This document shows, one piece after another, positions 53,243 to 61,960 of a stretch of 64,000 nt of DNA. The DNA is taken from NCBI RefSeq assembly GCF_004000925.1, contig NZ_BIME01000001.1:682001-746000 (forward strand), read 5' to 3'. Each line of letters starts with the position of its first letter. The first letter of the stretch is position 1. Under the pieces are notes generated by a model, which did no database searches, was not told the origin of the DNA, and saw only the letters and a program-made list of their open reading frames with translations. Made by a program: the position numbers and the translations under genes. The stretch is from Paenibacillus illinoisensis NBRC 15959 (lineage in GTDB: Bacteria; Bacillota; Bacilli; Paenibacillales; Paenibacillaceae).

Positions 53243-53789
53243 GCTGATTCTCCTCTTCCATGCTTTGGGCATGCGAGCTCTCAGAATGCATATGTTCAAG
53301 TCGCCGCAGCGCCGCAGCCGACTCAGCATTTAATCCTAGCTGTGCAATCCAGGCGCCCGTGTATTGTTGTAGGCTGATCTCCAGCTCCTGCGCACGGTCT
53401 TTGAAATCCTCCAGTTCCTTGATCATGCGCGATCGTCCCTCAGGACTAAAGGTTTCATGAATTCGTTCCTTAAAGTAATGGTGCACAATGCTGTTCCGCT
53501 GCTTCCATAATTCATTCAACTGGCGGGTTTCTTCATCTGAAAACGTAAAGTGATGCTTAACCTCATGAATGAGTTGCCCAAGTGAACTGCTCATTTTCCG
53601 CTCGTATAGATCTTCCAGGTCTTCATCGGATACAACTTTGCCTTGAGACATTTTCATCAACAGGATCAGATTGACGAGCTGCTGCTCAAGAGCCTGTCCA
53701 TAGTAAACAGCTAATCCATAGTATGCAAACAATTCTCTGGAGTGTTCGCTATCCAGCATGTCACCATGCTGCATGTCTGAGTTTTGCAA
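53235..53789 (-). CDS. HEPN-like hypothetical protein
   Basis: A 184-residue helical protein with LNELWKQRNSIVHHYF (near residue 95): Arg, four residues, His, the RX4-6H motif of HEPN domains. HEPN proteins are often RNases of toxin or defence systems, but this motif also occurs in inactive members. No nucleotidyltransferase partner is next to it. TTG start at 53789 with AAAGGGG upstream. Overlaps the next gene (DUF218) by eight bases, so they are coupled. Confidence 0.65.
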   Translation of the reverse strand: MQNSDMQHGDMLDSEHSRELFAYYGLAVYYGQALEQQLVNLILLMKMSQGKVVSDEDLEDLYERKMSSSLGQLIHEVKHHFTFSDEETRQLNELWKQRNSIVHHYFKERIHETFSPEGRSRMIKELEDFKDRAQELEISLQQYTGAWIAQLGLNAESAAALRRLEHMHSESSHAQSMEEENQLD

Positions 53790-53889
53790 AAGCGAGCGCC
53801 CCTTTCATTCCCGTACCCATTTCCCGTTTTATGTTCCTCTATCGTAACTAAAGAAAGAGCAACATTCAAGTCGTAGGGATTAACGGCTT

Positions 53890-54600
53890 CTAACTCCGCA
53901 AATCCCTTCTTCCAGCCAGCCATATATGAACGGAGAGCAGGACGAATGCGTACATTACAGCCCACAGGATGGGCAATAAGATAGTTACCCACTTCGCTTC
54001 TTCAAATAACATCATTTCACGCACAAGATAGAAAGCTGGGGGCAAGACTTTGCTTAACCATTGCAGCCAGTTTGGCAACTGACTTGCGAGTGAACCCTGC
54101 ACAAATGAAAGAAGAAGCATAATAATCAAACCAGGCAGACTGCGACTAAGCCGGGGAATATACGATTTTTGAAAGAAAAGACTTACAGCTAAACCCAGTA
54201 GAGATAATGCCAAATGTCCCGACCACGCCATCATCCACTCTCCGCCAGTCGGCGGTCTCTCGAACATACCAAACATCACAGGATACAACACGGTGATCAC
54301 CACAAGCGCACATTGCATCAACCAGGTGCACCATAATTGGCCAAGGATAACTTTTCGTCGGTTTCCTGCATGCAGAACAAGCAATTGAATTTGCCCTGCT
54401 GGCTCTGCATTCATTACAGTCAATCCCAGCCAGGCAGACCCAAAAAATAGAAGCATGGCCGTAACACTATAACTGTCCGCCACCGGATTCGGCTGATATG
54501 AGTAGATCAGGAGCATGGCGATGATGTACATCACCACGGGTGCAAAATACTTCTGTGAACGGATGTATTGTCTGAGCAAATACCGGGTTAGATGAATCAT
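53890..54600 (-). CDS. ABC transporter membrane subunit
   Basis: A 236-residue membrane protein with about six hydrophobic segments (around 18-35, 45-60, 95-112, 125-142, 152-175, 205-228). It overlaps its ATPase gene by four bases. It matches small ABC-2-like exporters. Substrate unknown. Confidence 0.85.
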   Translation of the reverse strand: MIHLTRYLLRQYIRSQKYFAPVVMYIIAMLLIYSYQPNPVADSYSVTAMLLFFGSAWLGLTVMNAEPAGQIQLLVLHAGNRRKVILGQLWCTWLMQCALVVITVLYPVMFGMFERPPTGGEWMMAWSGHLALSLLGLAVSLFFQKSYIPRLSRSLPGLIIMLLLSFVQGSLASQLPNWLQWLSKVLPPAFYLVREMMLFEEAKWVTILLPILWAVMYAFVLLSVHIWLAGRRDLRS

Positions 54601-55664
54601 GGAGACTCTCCTTCCATCGTGTCCAATCGAGAATGGGAGAAAGCAGGTTCGGTGGCGCTTTTCTTCCGATGATCGGCCGGATGATGACCTTCCAGCAAAC
54701 GCTCCATATGTACTCGGCTTTCCTCTTGCAAAACAGACACAATCGAACCACCAGCCGCAATAATTTCATGGATCACATGATCCGTGGTACTGCGTTCAAC
54801 TTTCCAGTCCCATACTACTTCGTTGCGATCATGCATCTCCCCATGACGATGGAGCTGTAAAACACCCTCCTGTTCAACAAGATTCGAATATGTATTTAGC
54901 AGCTCCATATTCGATCCTTTCATTAAACTCTGGATTTGGACAATGGGCTCTCCCAACTCTTTTAGATCATCGCGTTTCCAATGCCGTAATGCACGACCAT
55001 TTTGAAGCACATAGACCTGATCGGCCATTCGCTCAATAAATAGCGGTTCATGACAAGCTGTCACAATGGAGGTGCCTTCCTTTTTCCATTGCTGCAGCAG
55101 GGTTACGACCGCCTCCTGGGCAGGAAGGTCCAGGCCGGATAATGGCTCATCCAGCAGCATGAGCCCATCTGGACCTGGCAGCATCGCTTGAATCAAATTG
55201 ACCTTTTGAAGCGTTCCTTTGGATAACAGGGATAATTTCTGATCGAGCGCAGACCCAAGAAAAAGTAACTCACTCAGCTCGTTTATACGTTGTCGCAGCA
55301 ACGCAGGTCGGATGCCACGAATCCGGCCCATTTCCCACAAATATTCGGCTGAAGTGAATGGCAAACGTGGCAATCCGTCAAGCGCATACATCTTCTTTTC
55401 TTTTATCGTCTGACACACCACGCCATGATCAGGAACCAGGAATCCTGCCAAGGTGCGCAGCAAGGTGCTTTTACCTGAACCATTTCTGCCCACCAACACA
55501 GCGCATTCTCCAGCTTCCACATGTAAATTAATCCCACTCAATACGGATACGCCTCCGAGACGTTTACTCACATGCTGAAGCGAGATCCCAACGGGCAACT
55601 TGCCTGCTTCATCATGTTTAGTACCATCTGCTTCACAACCAGTTCTACGCTTCCCCCATTTCAC
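54597..55664 (-). CDS. ABC transporter ATP-binding protein
   Basis: A 355-residue ATPase with Walker A GRNGSGKSTLLR (near residue 58), signature LSKGTLQKVNL (near 150) and Walker B LMLLDEPLSG (near 170). A C-terminal extension of about 120 residues after the ATPase core contains a TTDHVIHEIIAAGG segment, as in ABC-2 efflux ATPases. It starts six bases after argS ends, so it may be partly under the argS T-box. Confidence 0.9.
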   Translation of the reverse strand: MKWGKRRTGCEADGTKHDEAGKLPVGISLQHVSKRLGGVSVLSGINLHVEAGECAVLVGRNGSGKSTLLRTLAGFLVPDHGVVCQTIKEKKMYALDGLPRLPFTSAEYLWEMGRIRGIRPALLRQRINELSELLFLGSALDQKLSLLSKGTLQKVNLIQAMLPGPDGLMLLDEPLSGLDLPAQEAVVTLLQQWKKEGTSIVTACHEPLFIERMADQVYVLQNGRALRHWKRDDLKELGEPIVQIQSLMKGSNMELLNTYSNLVEQEGVLQLHRHGEMHDRNEVVWDWKVERSTTDHVIHEIIAAGGSIVSVLQEESRVHMERLLEGHHPADHRKKSATEPAFSHSRLDTMEGESP

Positions 55665-55670
55665 AGTACA

Positions 55671-57398
55671 TCACATCCGCTCAGGTGCCCGGACGCCGAG
55701 CAAATAGAGACTGCGGACAATACGTTCAGCTGTGCACTTGGTTAGACTCACCCGGAACGGCCGTACTTCAGCGGGGGCGTCAGCGATCCGTTCGGCGTGA
55801 TAGAAACGGTTGAATGCCTGAGCCAGATCAATTGCATACTTGGCAATCACCGAAGGTTCATTGCGCCCAACGGCTTTTTCAAGATATTGCGGATAATCAG
55901 CCAATAACTTAAGCAGCGTCCAAGAGGCGTCTCCAACGGTTGCTGTGTGACTTGCGTCATTATTGATCTCTGTATCATTCGAGCTAGTCGCTTGGCCATT
56001 CTCACTACTAATGTTCGTGTCCTTGACCTTGGCAAGTACACTGTTGATCCGAGCATAGGTGTACTGGACATAAGGTCCGGTCTCCCCTTCAAAACTGACC
56101 GCACTTTCCAAAGAGAAATCCACATCATTCAGGCGGTTATTGCGCAAATCACCAAAAACAATCGCTCCTACACCTACGGCTTCCGCAACGTCCTGCGCGT
56201 TGTCCAGGTTTGGATTCTTCTCTTCAATGATCTGTAAAGCCCGAGCAACCGCTTCATCCAGCACTTCCTGCAAAAAGACGACTTTACCGCGCCGGGTGGA
56301 CATCTTCCGCCCTTCAAAGCGCATCAATCCGAACGGAATATGCTCACAGTTCGCAGCCCACTCATATCCCATCCGGGACAGTACGGCAAATACCTGTTTG
56401 AAATGCAGCTTTTGCTCTCCCCCAACGACATATAACAGCTTATCTGCCTTCATAACATCATGACGATAAACGGCTGTGGCCAAATCCCGTGTCGGATAGA
56501 TGGTTGTTCCGTCCTTTTTGATTATCAGGCAAGGCGGCATATTTTCTTCCTCCAAACGCACGACTAACGCTCCGTCGCTCTCTTCCAGCAAACCCTTGGT
56601 TTTGAGATCTTCCACAACGGCTCCCATCTTGTCATTGTAGAAGCTCTCGCCGAGAGTATGATCAAACTGTACATTCAGACGTTCATACATCCGGTTAAAT
56701 TCCTTCATGCTCACCTCAACAAAGAACGTCCATAACCGTCTGGCCTCTTCATCTCCCTGCTCCAGTTTGCGGAACCATTCACGGGCTTCGGTCTCCAGGG
56801 TTGGGTCATTCTCCGCTTCGTCGTGGAACCGTACATAGAGCTCAAGGGAAGTGCGGATAGGTTCTGCCTCAAGCGCTTCATCGTTACCCCAGCGTTTGTA
56901 GGCAGCAATTTGTTTCCCAAACTGGGTTCCCCAATCTCCAAGATGATTAACACTCACCGGGATATATCCCGCTTCACTGTATAACCGATATAGCGCTGCA
57001 CCAATAACCGTTGAACGAAGATGTCCAATGCCGAACGGTTTCGCGATGTTGGGGGACGACATATCAATTAGTACGCGTGCATCCTTGCCAATATTGAGCT
57101 TACCGAACGAAGGTTGGCCCACCCATTCCAATAATTCCGAGGACCACTTTTCCCGGTTAAACTGGATATTCACATAAGGCCCTGCTGCTACAGCTGTAAA
57201 GTCTGCTGTCTTCAGTTCGCCGGCGATCTCCGCAGCAATCGCTGCAGGTGCTTTCTTGCGTGATTTGGCGAGTACAAAACAAGGGAATGCTGCATCCCCC
57301 AGCTCCGGTTGTGGCGGGATTTCCAAAAGCTTGAGAACCTCTTCTTCCTGCAGCCCCGTAAGAGGAGCAAGATGTGCTGCCGCTTGTTTCATTAACAT
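55671..57398 (-). CDS. argS: Arginyl-tRNA synthetase
   Basis: A 575-residue class I synthetase. The HIGH motif is GIGHLRST (near residue 122), KMSKS is KMSTRRGK (near 364), and the C-terminal anticodon domain ends ..YLLGVRAPERM, all typical of argS. It charges tRNA-Arg. Start at ATG 57398 with AAAGGAG eight bases upstream. A T-box leader (57443-57750) controls it. The ABC exporter genes follow six bases later. Confidence 0.95.
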   Translation of the reverse strand: MLMKQAAAHLAPLTGLQEEEVLKLLEIPPQPELGDAAFPCFVLAKSRKKAPAAIAAEIAGELKTADFTAVAAGPYVNIQFNREKWSSELLEWVGQPSFGKLNIGKDARVLIDMSSPNIAKPFGIGHLRSTVIGAALYRLYSEAGYIPVSVNHLGDWGTQFGKQIAAYKRWGNDEALEAEPIRTSLELYVRFHDEAENDPTLETEAREWFRKLEQGDEEARRLWTFFVEVSMKEFNRMYERLNVQFDHTLGESFYNDKMGAVVEDLKTKGLLEESDGALVVRLEEENMPPCLIIKKDGTTIYPTRDLATAVYRHDVMKADKLLYVVGGEQKLHFKQVFAVLSRMGYEWAANCEHIPFGLMRFEGRKMSTRRGKVVFLQEVLDEAVARALQIIEEKNPNLDNAQDVAEAVGVGAIVFGDLRNNRLNDVDFSLESAVSFEGETGPYVQYTYARINSVLAKVKDTNISSENGQATSSNDTEINNDASHTATVGDASWTLLKLLADYPQYLEKAVGRNEPSVIAKYAIDLAQAFNRFYHAERIADAPAEVRPFRVSLTKCTAERIVRSLYLLGVRAPERM

Positions 57399-57442
57399 AA
57401 TAAACACTCCTTTGTCTGATATGGATTATCAAAAATAAAGAA

Positions 57443-57480
57443 TAAAAAAAGCTCTCGTCTCTATAAAAGAGACGAGAGCT
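57443..57480 (-). terminator. T-box terminator hairpin
   Basis: AGCTCTCGTCTCT and its complement pair, with a four-base loop and a T-run on the minus strand. Part of the T-box leader. Confidence 0.9.
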
Positions 57481-57750
57481 GATCTGACAGTTCCCGCGGT
57501 ACCACTCTAGGTGAACAACCTCGTACTGCCACATGTCATATGGCGCCCGAAGCTGCTCCGCTTGGTGCGAATAACGGCCGCATGCCGGATTACCCTCATG
57601 AAGATGCTTCGTCTTTCACTCCAAAAAAGCATCACTTCGGATAACCATCTCACGGGTGCGGTTCACACAGGTCATGTCATACCGGCTTCCACCTGCTCCG
57701 GCTCGCTGTTAAGCATGATACTGGTTACTCTCCCGATCACGGATATTTAT
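57443..57750 (-). promoter_or_regulatory. T-box riboswitch upstream of argS, Arg specifier
   Basis: On the minus strand there is stem I (AGTA bulge near 57725), specifier codon CGC (57658-57660) in GAAC-CGC-ACC, the T-box TAGAGTGGTACCGCGGGAA (57491-57509) and an intrinsic terminator. The terminator has AGCTCTCGTCTCT pairing across a short loop, followed by seven T (57443-57480). Uncharged tRNA-Arg should bind the specifier and the T-box and disrupt termination. Confidence 0.9.
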
Positions 57751-57753
57751 CGT

Positions 57754-57897
57754 TCATTCATTGCCATCATTATACATATCGCTTCTGACTTTAGCAACCT
57801 GTAGAAAATTAACATTCCCCGATGAAGGCAGCCCCGCTTCTATTATCCTGTTCTGTAGGCATCCCATTTGCGGTGCATGCTTTCTAGTGCTCGTCAT
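57754..57897 (-). CDS. Possible small protein (47 residues)
   Basis: Minus-strand ATG at 57897 with AGGAGGGG seven to eight bases upstream; reads MTSTRKHAPQMGCLQNRIIE and stops at 57754. Not recognised, basic, no membrane segment. It lies just before, and its end overlaps, the argS promoter. The ribosome site is the main support. Confidence 0.35.
   Translation of the reverse strand: MTSTRKHAPQMGCLQNRIIEAGLPSSGNVNFLQVAKVRSDMYNDGNE
57769..57797 (-). promoter_or_regulatory. argS promoter
   Basis: Minus-strand -35 TTGCTA (57792-57797) and -10 TATAAT (57769-57774) with a 17-base spacer, about 20 bases upstream of the T-box leader start. Confidence 0.65.
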
Positions 57898-58021
57898 CGC
57901 AAAAATCCCCTCCTGATTGCAACGTATCCGCACACCTGGTTTGATGTACTCTGCGTTGATTTCAAGAGGGGATTGCGCCAATTATATTTAAATCCATTTG
58001 GCCGCTCATTCATGCATCTAT

Positions 58022-58357
58022 TTAAGCTACTGCTGCCATCAAACGGCAAGCTTCTGCACATTTACGGCAAGCTTCGGCGCATGCCTGACAGTGATCGTGT
58101 TCATGTTTGCTGCATTCCGCTGCACATGCTTCGCAAGCTTTTACGCAAAGTTCGCAAATTTCAGCGATGAAATCACTTCCACGCGTCATGGCTTGAGCAG
58201 CGAATCCACAAATTTCGGCACATTCGCGGTCCAGTCGGATACAGTCACGAAGCATCGCCAGATCGTATTCTTTCAAGCTGGATATGTAACATACATTGCA
58301 AGCATTCATGCACTCCAGGCAAGCATCAATACATTGTTGATATTGTTGTTGTGTCAT
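58022..58357 (-). CDS. Cysteine-rich four-helix-bundle copper-binding protein (Csp-like)
   Basis: A 111-residue protein with about 18 cysteines in helical repeats: CIDACLECMNACNVC, CIRLDRECAEIC, ICELCVKACEACAAEC and CQACAEACRKCAEAC, plus a KHEHDH loop. This is the pattern of DUF326/Csp3 copper-storage proteins, whose helix-inward Cys residues bind many Cu(I) ions. No signal peptide, so it stays in the cytosol. Promoter not identified. Confidence 0.9.
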   Translation of the reverse strand: MTQQQYQQCIDACLECMNACNVCYISSLKEYDLAMLRDCIRLDRECAEICGFAAQAMTRGSDFIAEICELCVKACEACAAECSKHEHDHCQACAEACRKCAEACRLMAAVA

Positions 58358-58424
58358 TTAAAGTTACCTCCCAGGCAAAGTTTGCTATGCTTCTTAATAC
58401 CCAGTTCGGAGGAACCTTGAATCA

Positions 58425-59483
58425 TCAAGCCTGATTTATGGATTCCATTTCCAGTAATTGATGGCGAATGACAGCCTGGTCAAAATGCTCACCTATGAAC
58501 ACAGCCACATTGGGTACGTCTCCCTGAGGCGTGATTTTCATATAGTCCGATTCCCGATACGCATACTGAAACCAGAAACGGCTAGCTGTATCACTAAAGG
58601 AGAGAATACCCTTGGCTCGGTAAACATCCCGCGGCAATCCAGCTATAAACCGCTCAAAAGCTTCGCTGTTCACCGGCTGGTTAAAATAATGCGTATACAC
58701 CATAACATGCTCATGTGATGCGTGCGGGGTATGATGTTCATGATGATGTTCATGACTATGACCACAACCATGCTCTGAACATGCCTCAGTATGGACGTGC
58801 TCTGTCGCAGCCTCTTGATGATCCGATTCAGCTGCAGCCTGATAGGCATGCACTCCATCCCCACTTTGAAGCAGCAGATCCATGTCGACTTCACATCTCA
58901 CGGCTTGAATAACCGGGGCAAAACCGTTCCACTTCGTGAGCAGCTGCTGCAGATCACTTATTTCCTGTTCACCGACCCGGTCTGTTTTGTTCAGAATCAG
59001 TACCGAGGCACAGCGAATCTGCTCCTGCATCAGCTTGAACGTCTGCCCCTTCTGCTCTTGGTACAAGCCTGACAGATGTGCTGCATCCACAACGGTAATG
59101 AGACTTTTCAGCTCAAGACGCATGTACAAGGACGTCTCCGTCACGGCATCCAGAATTTCCATTGGGTTGGCTGCTCCCGTCGCTTCAATGACAATGACAT
59201 CCGGCGACTCCTCCTGTACAAGATCAGCAAGCTGAAGACCCAAGTCGCCTCGTACCGTACAACAGATGCACCCCCCGAGCATTTCGGTCATGGGTACTTC
59301 AGCATCTACCACCTGACCATCGAGGTTTACCTCACCGAGCTCGTTCATGACTACTGCAGGACGCAAGCCTGCTTGCTGCCAATGTTCAATCAACTGCACA
59401 AGAAGCGTCGTTTTTCCGCTCCCCAAAAAACCTGACAATATATATACTGGTATGGACTTTTCTTTTTCACTCGTTACGCTCAT
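58425..59483 (-). CDS. CobW/COG0523-family GTPase, metal-related
   Basis: A 352-residue P-loop GTPase: Walker A GFLGSGKTTLLVQ (near 19-31), CxCC motif GGCICCTVRGDL (near 70), NKTDRV (near 165) and a His-rich loop (HSHEHHHEHHTPHASHEH) near residue 244-262. COG0523 proteins are zinc or cobalt metallochaperones, often under zinc control. It is divergent from moaB and follows the Csp-like gene in transcription direction; no Zur site was verified. Confidence 0.88.
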   Translation of the reverse strand: MSVTSEKEKSIPVYILSGFLGSGKTTLLVQLIEHWQQAGLRPAVVMNELGEVNLDGQVVDAEVPMTEMLGGCICCTVRGDLGLQLADLVQEESPDVIVIEATGAANPMEILDAVTETSLYMRLELKSLITVVDAAHLSGLYQEQKGQTFKLMQEQIRCASVLILNKTDRVGEQEISDLQQLLTKWNGFAPVIQAVRCEVDMDLLLQSGDGVHAYQAAAESDHQEAATEHVHTEACSEHGCGHSHEHHHEHHTPHASHEHVMVYTHYFNQPVNSEAFERFIAGLPRDVYRAKGILSFSDTASRFWFQYAYRESDYMKITPQGDVPNVAVFIGEHFDQAVIRHQLLEMESINQA

Positions 59484-59653
59484 TGCTATACACCTCTCTG
59501 GCTGACCATTGTATAAATCATTCTAATTCTATATCTAGCGAGTGTACACCATCCTGCAATCAATGTGCAATACGGAGCAATTCTCTCCGGCGCATTGCCT
59601 GAAACTGCCGAATGGTCTATGCTATGAGAAAATATGGATTAGGAGGATGTCTC

Positions 59654-60172
59654 ATGACCAACTCAGTGGAACAACATCGTCGAGAAGCGCCGGACAAGGT
59701 CTCTTGCATGATTGTCACCGTATCCGATACCCGCACCAAGGACACGGATACCAGCGGACAACTCATGCATCAACTGCTGACCGAGGCAGGATATGAAATT
59801 GCCGAATATATCATTACACCAGACGAAACCGAGCGTATCCGCACCATTCTGCAGGATGCAGCCGTACGGGATGATATTGAAGCCGTACTGCTCAGTGGAG
59901 GTACCGGGATCGCTCCCAGAGATACAACGTATGAAGCCGTATCCTCCCTGCTTGACAAGGAACTGCCCGGCTTTGGTGAAATCTTTCGTTTCCTCAGTTA
60001 TACAGAGGATATCGGTTCAGCTGCGATTCTGAGCAGAGCCGTAGCGGGAACGATTGGACGAACAGCTGTTTTCTCCATGCCGGGCTCCAAAGGTGCAGTC
60101 AAGCTGGCAATGGAAAAAATCATTATTCCAGAGCTGCGGCATGTGATGCGCGAAATATACAAACCCGTCTGA
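59654..60172 (+). CDS. moaB: Molybdenum cofactor biosynthesis protein MoaB
   Basis: A 172-residue MogA/MoaB-fold protein. VTVSDTRTKDTDTSGQLM and the LLSGGTGIAPRDTTYEAV loop (GGTG motif) are conserved, and the C-terminal GSKGAVKLAME completes the nucleotide-binding pocket. It adenylates molybdopterin or binds it. Start is ATG at 59654, six bases after AGGAGG. A terminator overlaps its stop. Confidence 0.9.
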   Translation: MTNSVEQHRREAPDKVSCMIVTVSDTRTKDTDTSGQLMHQLLTEAGYEIAEYIITPDETERIRTILQDAAVRDDIEAVLLSGGTGIAPRDTTYEAVSSLLDKELPGFGEIFRFLSYTEDIGSAAILSRAVAGTIGRTAVFSMPGSKGAVKLAMEKIIIPELRHVMREIYKPV

Positions 60173-60196
60173 ATCATCAGACGGGTTTGTCGTTTT
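60159..60196 (+). terminator. Terminator overlapping the moaB stop
   Basis: ACAAACCCGTCTGA and TCAGACGGGTTTGT form perfect arms over a short loop; the TGA stop lies inside the first arm, and GTTTTCT follows. Confidence 0.85.
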
Positions 60197-60269
60197 CTAT
60201 ACATTTATTTAATTCATCCCATGAATGAACAAATAGTTTTAACGCTGCTGCCGCTTCCTGCCTCTGGGA

Positions 60270-60827
60270 TCAGTTCAACTGATTCAGCACATGCTGGAAC
60301 ACCTGGGTTACCTTTTCTCCATAAATGTCCTTCTCCCCACCTGAAGCGGTGTATACAAGTGACACATACCCTTTGCTCCGAATCGTTGTTTGGCCAAGTG
60401 CATTTTCAATAACTGCCTGCTCGTCAGAAATACCGTACATTTCTTTCATTCGTGCGGTTCGTGTGTCCGGATCACCAAAAATGTGAACCTTTACAATATG
60501 TCGGCCGCTGCCATTCAGCAGGTACATATAGGAGATTCCACCTTCGCCATCATCTGCGGACATGTTGTTCATTAACTTGATGTCTTTGGCGGCAAAAGAT
60601 TTATCCAGCTCCTGTATCAGTGGGCCGTTTAAGCCGTGTCCCTGACTCTTGGCCCTCATATTGCCCTCTTCCGTCGCTTGCCCGCTGTACACCTTTCGCT
60701 CCTGCTGAGCAGATTCATTTGAACAAGCAACAAGTGATCCCAGGCATAGTACGATCATAACTCCAGCAAACAAGCACCTCAATCCTCTTTCTACTGCCCA
60801 CCGCGTTCCTTTTCTTCCAATAGACAT
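60270..60827 (-). CDS. Putative lipoprotein
   Basis: A 185-residue protein with a lipoprotein signal (MIVLCLGSLVACSNES, Cys near residue 35) and an extracytoplasmic domain (HIVKVHIFGDPDTRTARMKEMYGISDEQAV). Start at ATG 60827 after AAAGGAAGG. Not assigned to a family. Anchored on the outer face of the membrane. Confidence 0.78.
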   Translation of the reverse strand: MSIGRKGTRWAVERGLRCLFAGVMIVLCLGSLVACSNESAQQERKVYSGQATEEGNMRAKSQGHGLNGPLIQELDKSFAAKDIKLMNNMSADDGEGGISYMYLLNGSGRHIVKVHIFGDPDTRTARMKEMYGISDEQAVIENALGQTTIRSKGYVSLVYTASGGEKDIYGEKVTQVFQHVLNQLN

Positions 60828-60904
60828 ACGTTTCCTTCCTTTCACACCACTTCTTGCTTCGTGGCAATCTTAGGTAGGATTAGCATGTCTAGGTGAAAAG
60901 AATC

Positions 60905-61924
60905 TTATTCGGTCGGTATGTCTGCCATCGTATTTACCACGGTACGACCGACCGCGCCACCCTGCAAAATGTTCTCCAGCGTGTGTGGCAGCTGTGCCCA
61001 GGTGATCTCCTGAATGCCCAGCTCCAGCGCGCGATCCGGCTTCCAATCCCCGCCAAGGAGGTTCCACAAGCGTTCCCGTCTCTCCATTGGACAATACACT
61101 GAATCAATCCCGATTAACTGAATGCCCCGCATGATAAACGGAAAAACGGTAGATTCAAACCGGGATCCAGCAGTCAATCCGGATACGGCAACTGCACCTC
61201 CATATTGAACCTGCTTCAGACGTTCGGCCAGTGCTGGGCCTGCGGCTGGATCAACAACCCCTGCCCACAGCTGTTTGCCCATCGCCCCTTTGGCCGGGGC
61301 GTCAGCTTCTTCGCGTGTAATAACGTGTGAGGCGCCCAGATCTATAAGCAACTTCTCCTGCTCTTTCTTTTTTCCAGTACTAGCCGTTACTTCAAAGCCA
61401 AGCTTCGCCAAAATGGCCACGGCCATACTCCCAACGCCGCCGGTTGCCCCCGTAACCAAAATCTTGCCCATGTCTGGTGTAACCCCTGCCTGAAGTAAAG
61501 CATCAACCGACAAAGCTGCCGTAAAACCAGCTGTACCGATTGCCATCGCTTCCTTCTCGCTGAGACCCGGTGGCAGCGGAACCAGCCACTCGCTCCGTAA
61601 ACGAGCGTATCTGCTGTAGCCTCCAAAATGAGACACCCCGGGCTCAAAACCTGTGCTGATCACCCGGTCCCCCGGGGCAAATCGTCCACTTACGGACTCT
61701 TCTACCATACCTGCCAGGTCGATTCCAGGTACCATGGGATATTCACGAACAACTCCCCCTTTTTCAATTGTAGCGAGTCCGTCCTTATAATTGACACTGG
61801 AGTACTGTACTTGTACAGTCACATCTCCATTCGGTAGATCTTCTTTTTTCAACTGTTCTACAGATGCCTTAACTCCGCCTTGTTCTTGACTTCGGATGAC
61901 ATATGCCGGAAACGTATTCTCCAT
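60905..61924 (-). CDS. Acrylyl-CoA reductase/quinone-oxidoreductase family protein (YhdH-like)
   Basis: A 339-residue zinc-free medium-chain dehydrogenase. Cofactor motif VTGATGGVGSMAVAIL (near 153-168), NADPH-side region VTASTGKK, and YSSVNYKDGLAT (near 45) match the YhdH/YhfP group (acrylyl-CoA reductase family). Transcribed alone on the minus strand. Substrate could be an enone or acrylyl-CoA. Confidence 0.88.
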   Translation of the reverse strand: MENTFPAYVIRSQEQGGVKASVEQLKKEDLPNGDVTVQVQYSSVNYKDGLATIEKGGVVREYPMVPGIDLAGMVEESVSGRFAPGDRVISTGFEPGVSHFGGYSRYARLRSEWLVPLPPGLSEKEAMAIGTAGFTAALSVDALLQAGVTPDMGKILVTGATGGVGSMAVAILAKLGFEVTASTGKKKEQEKLLIDLGASHVITREEADAPAKGAMGKQLWAGVVDPAAGPALAERLKQVQYGGAVAVSGLTAGSRFESTVFPFIMRGIQLIGIDSVYCPMERRERLWNLLGGDWKPDRALELGIQEITWAQLPHTLENILQGGAVGRTVVNTMADIPTE

Positions 61925-61960
61925 GTAAATCCTCTCCTTATGATTTTTGATTTTCTGATC

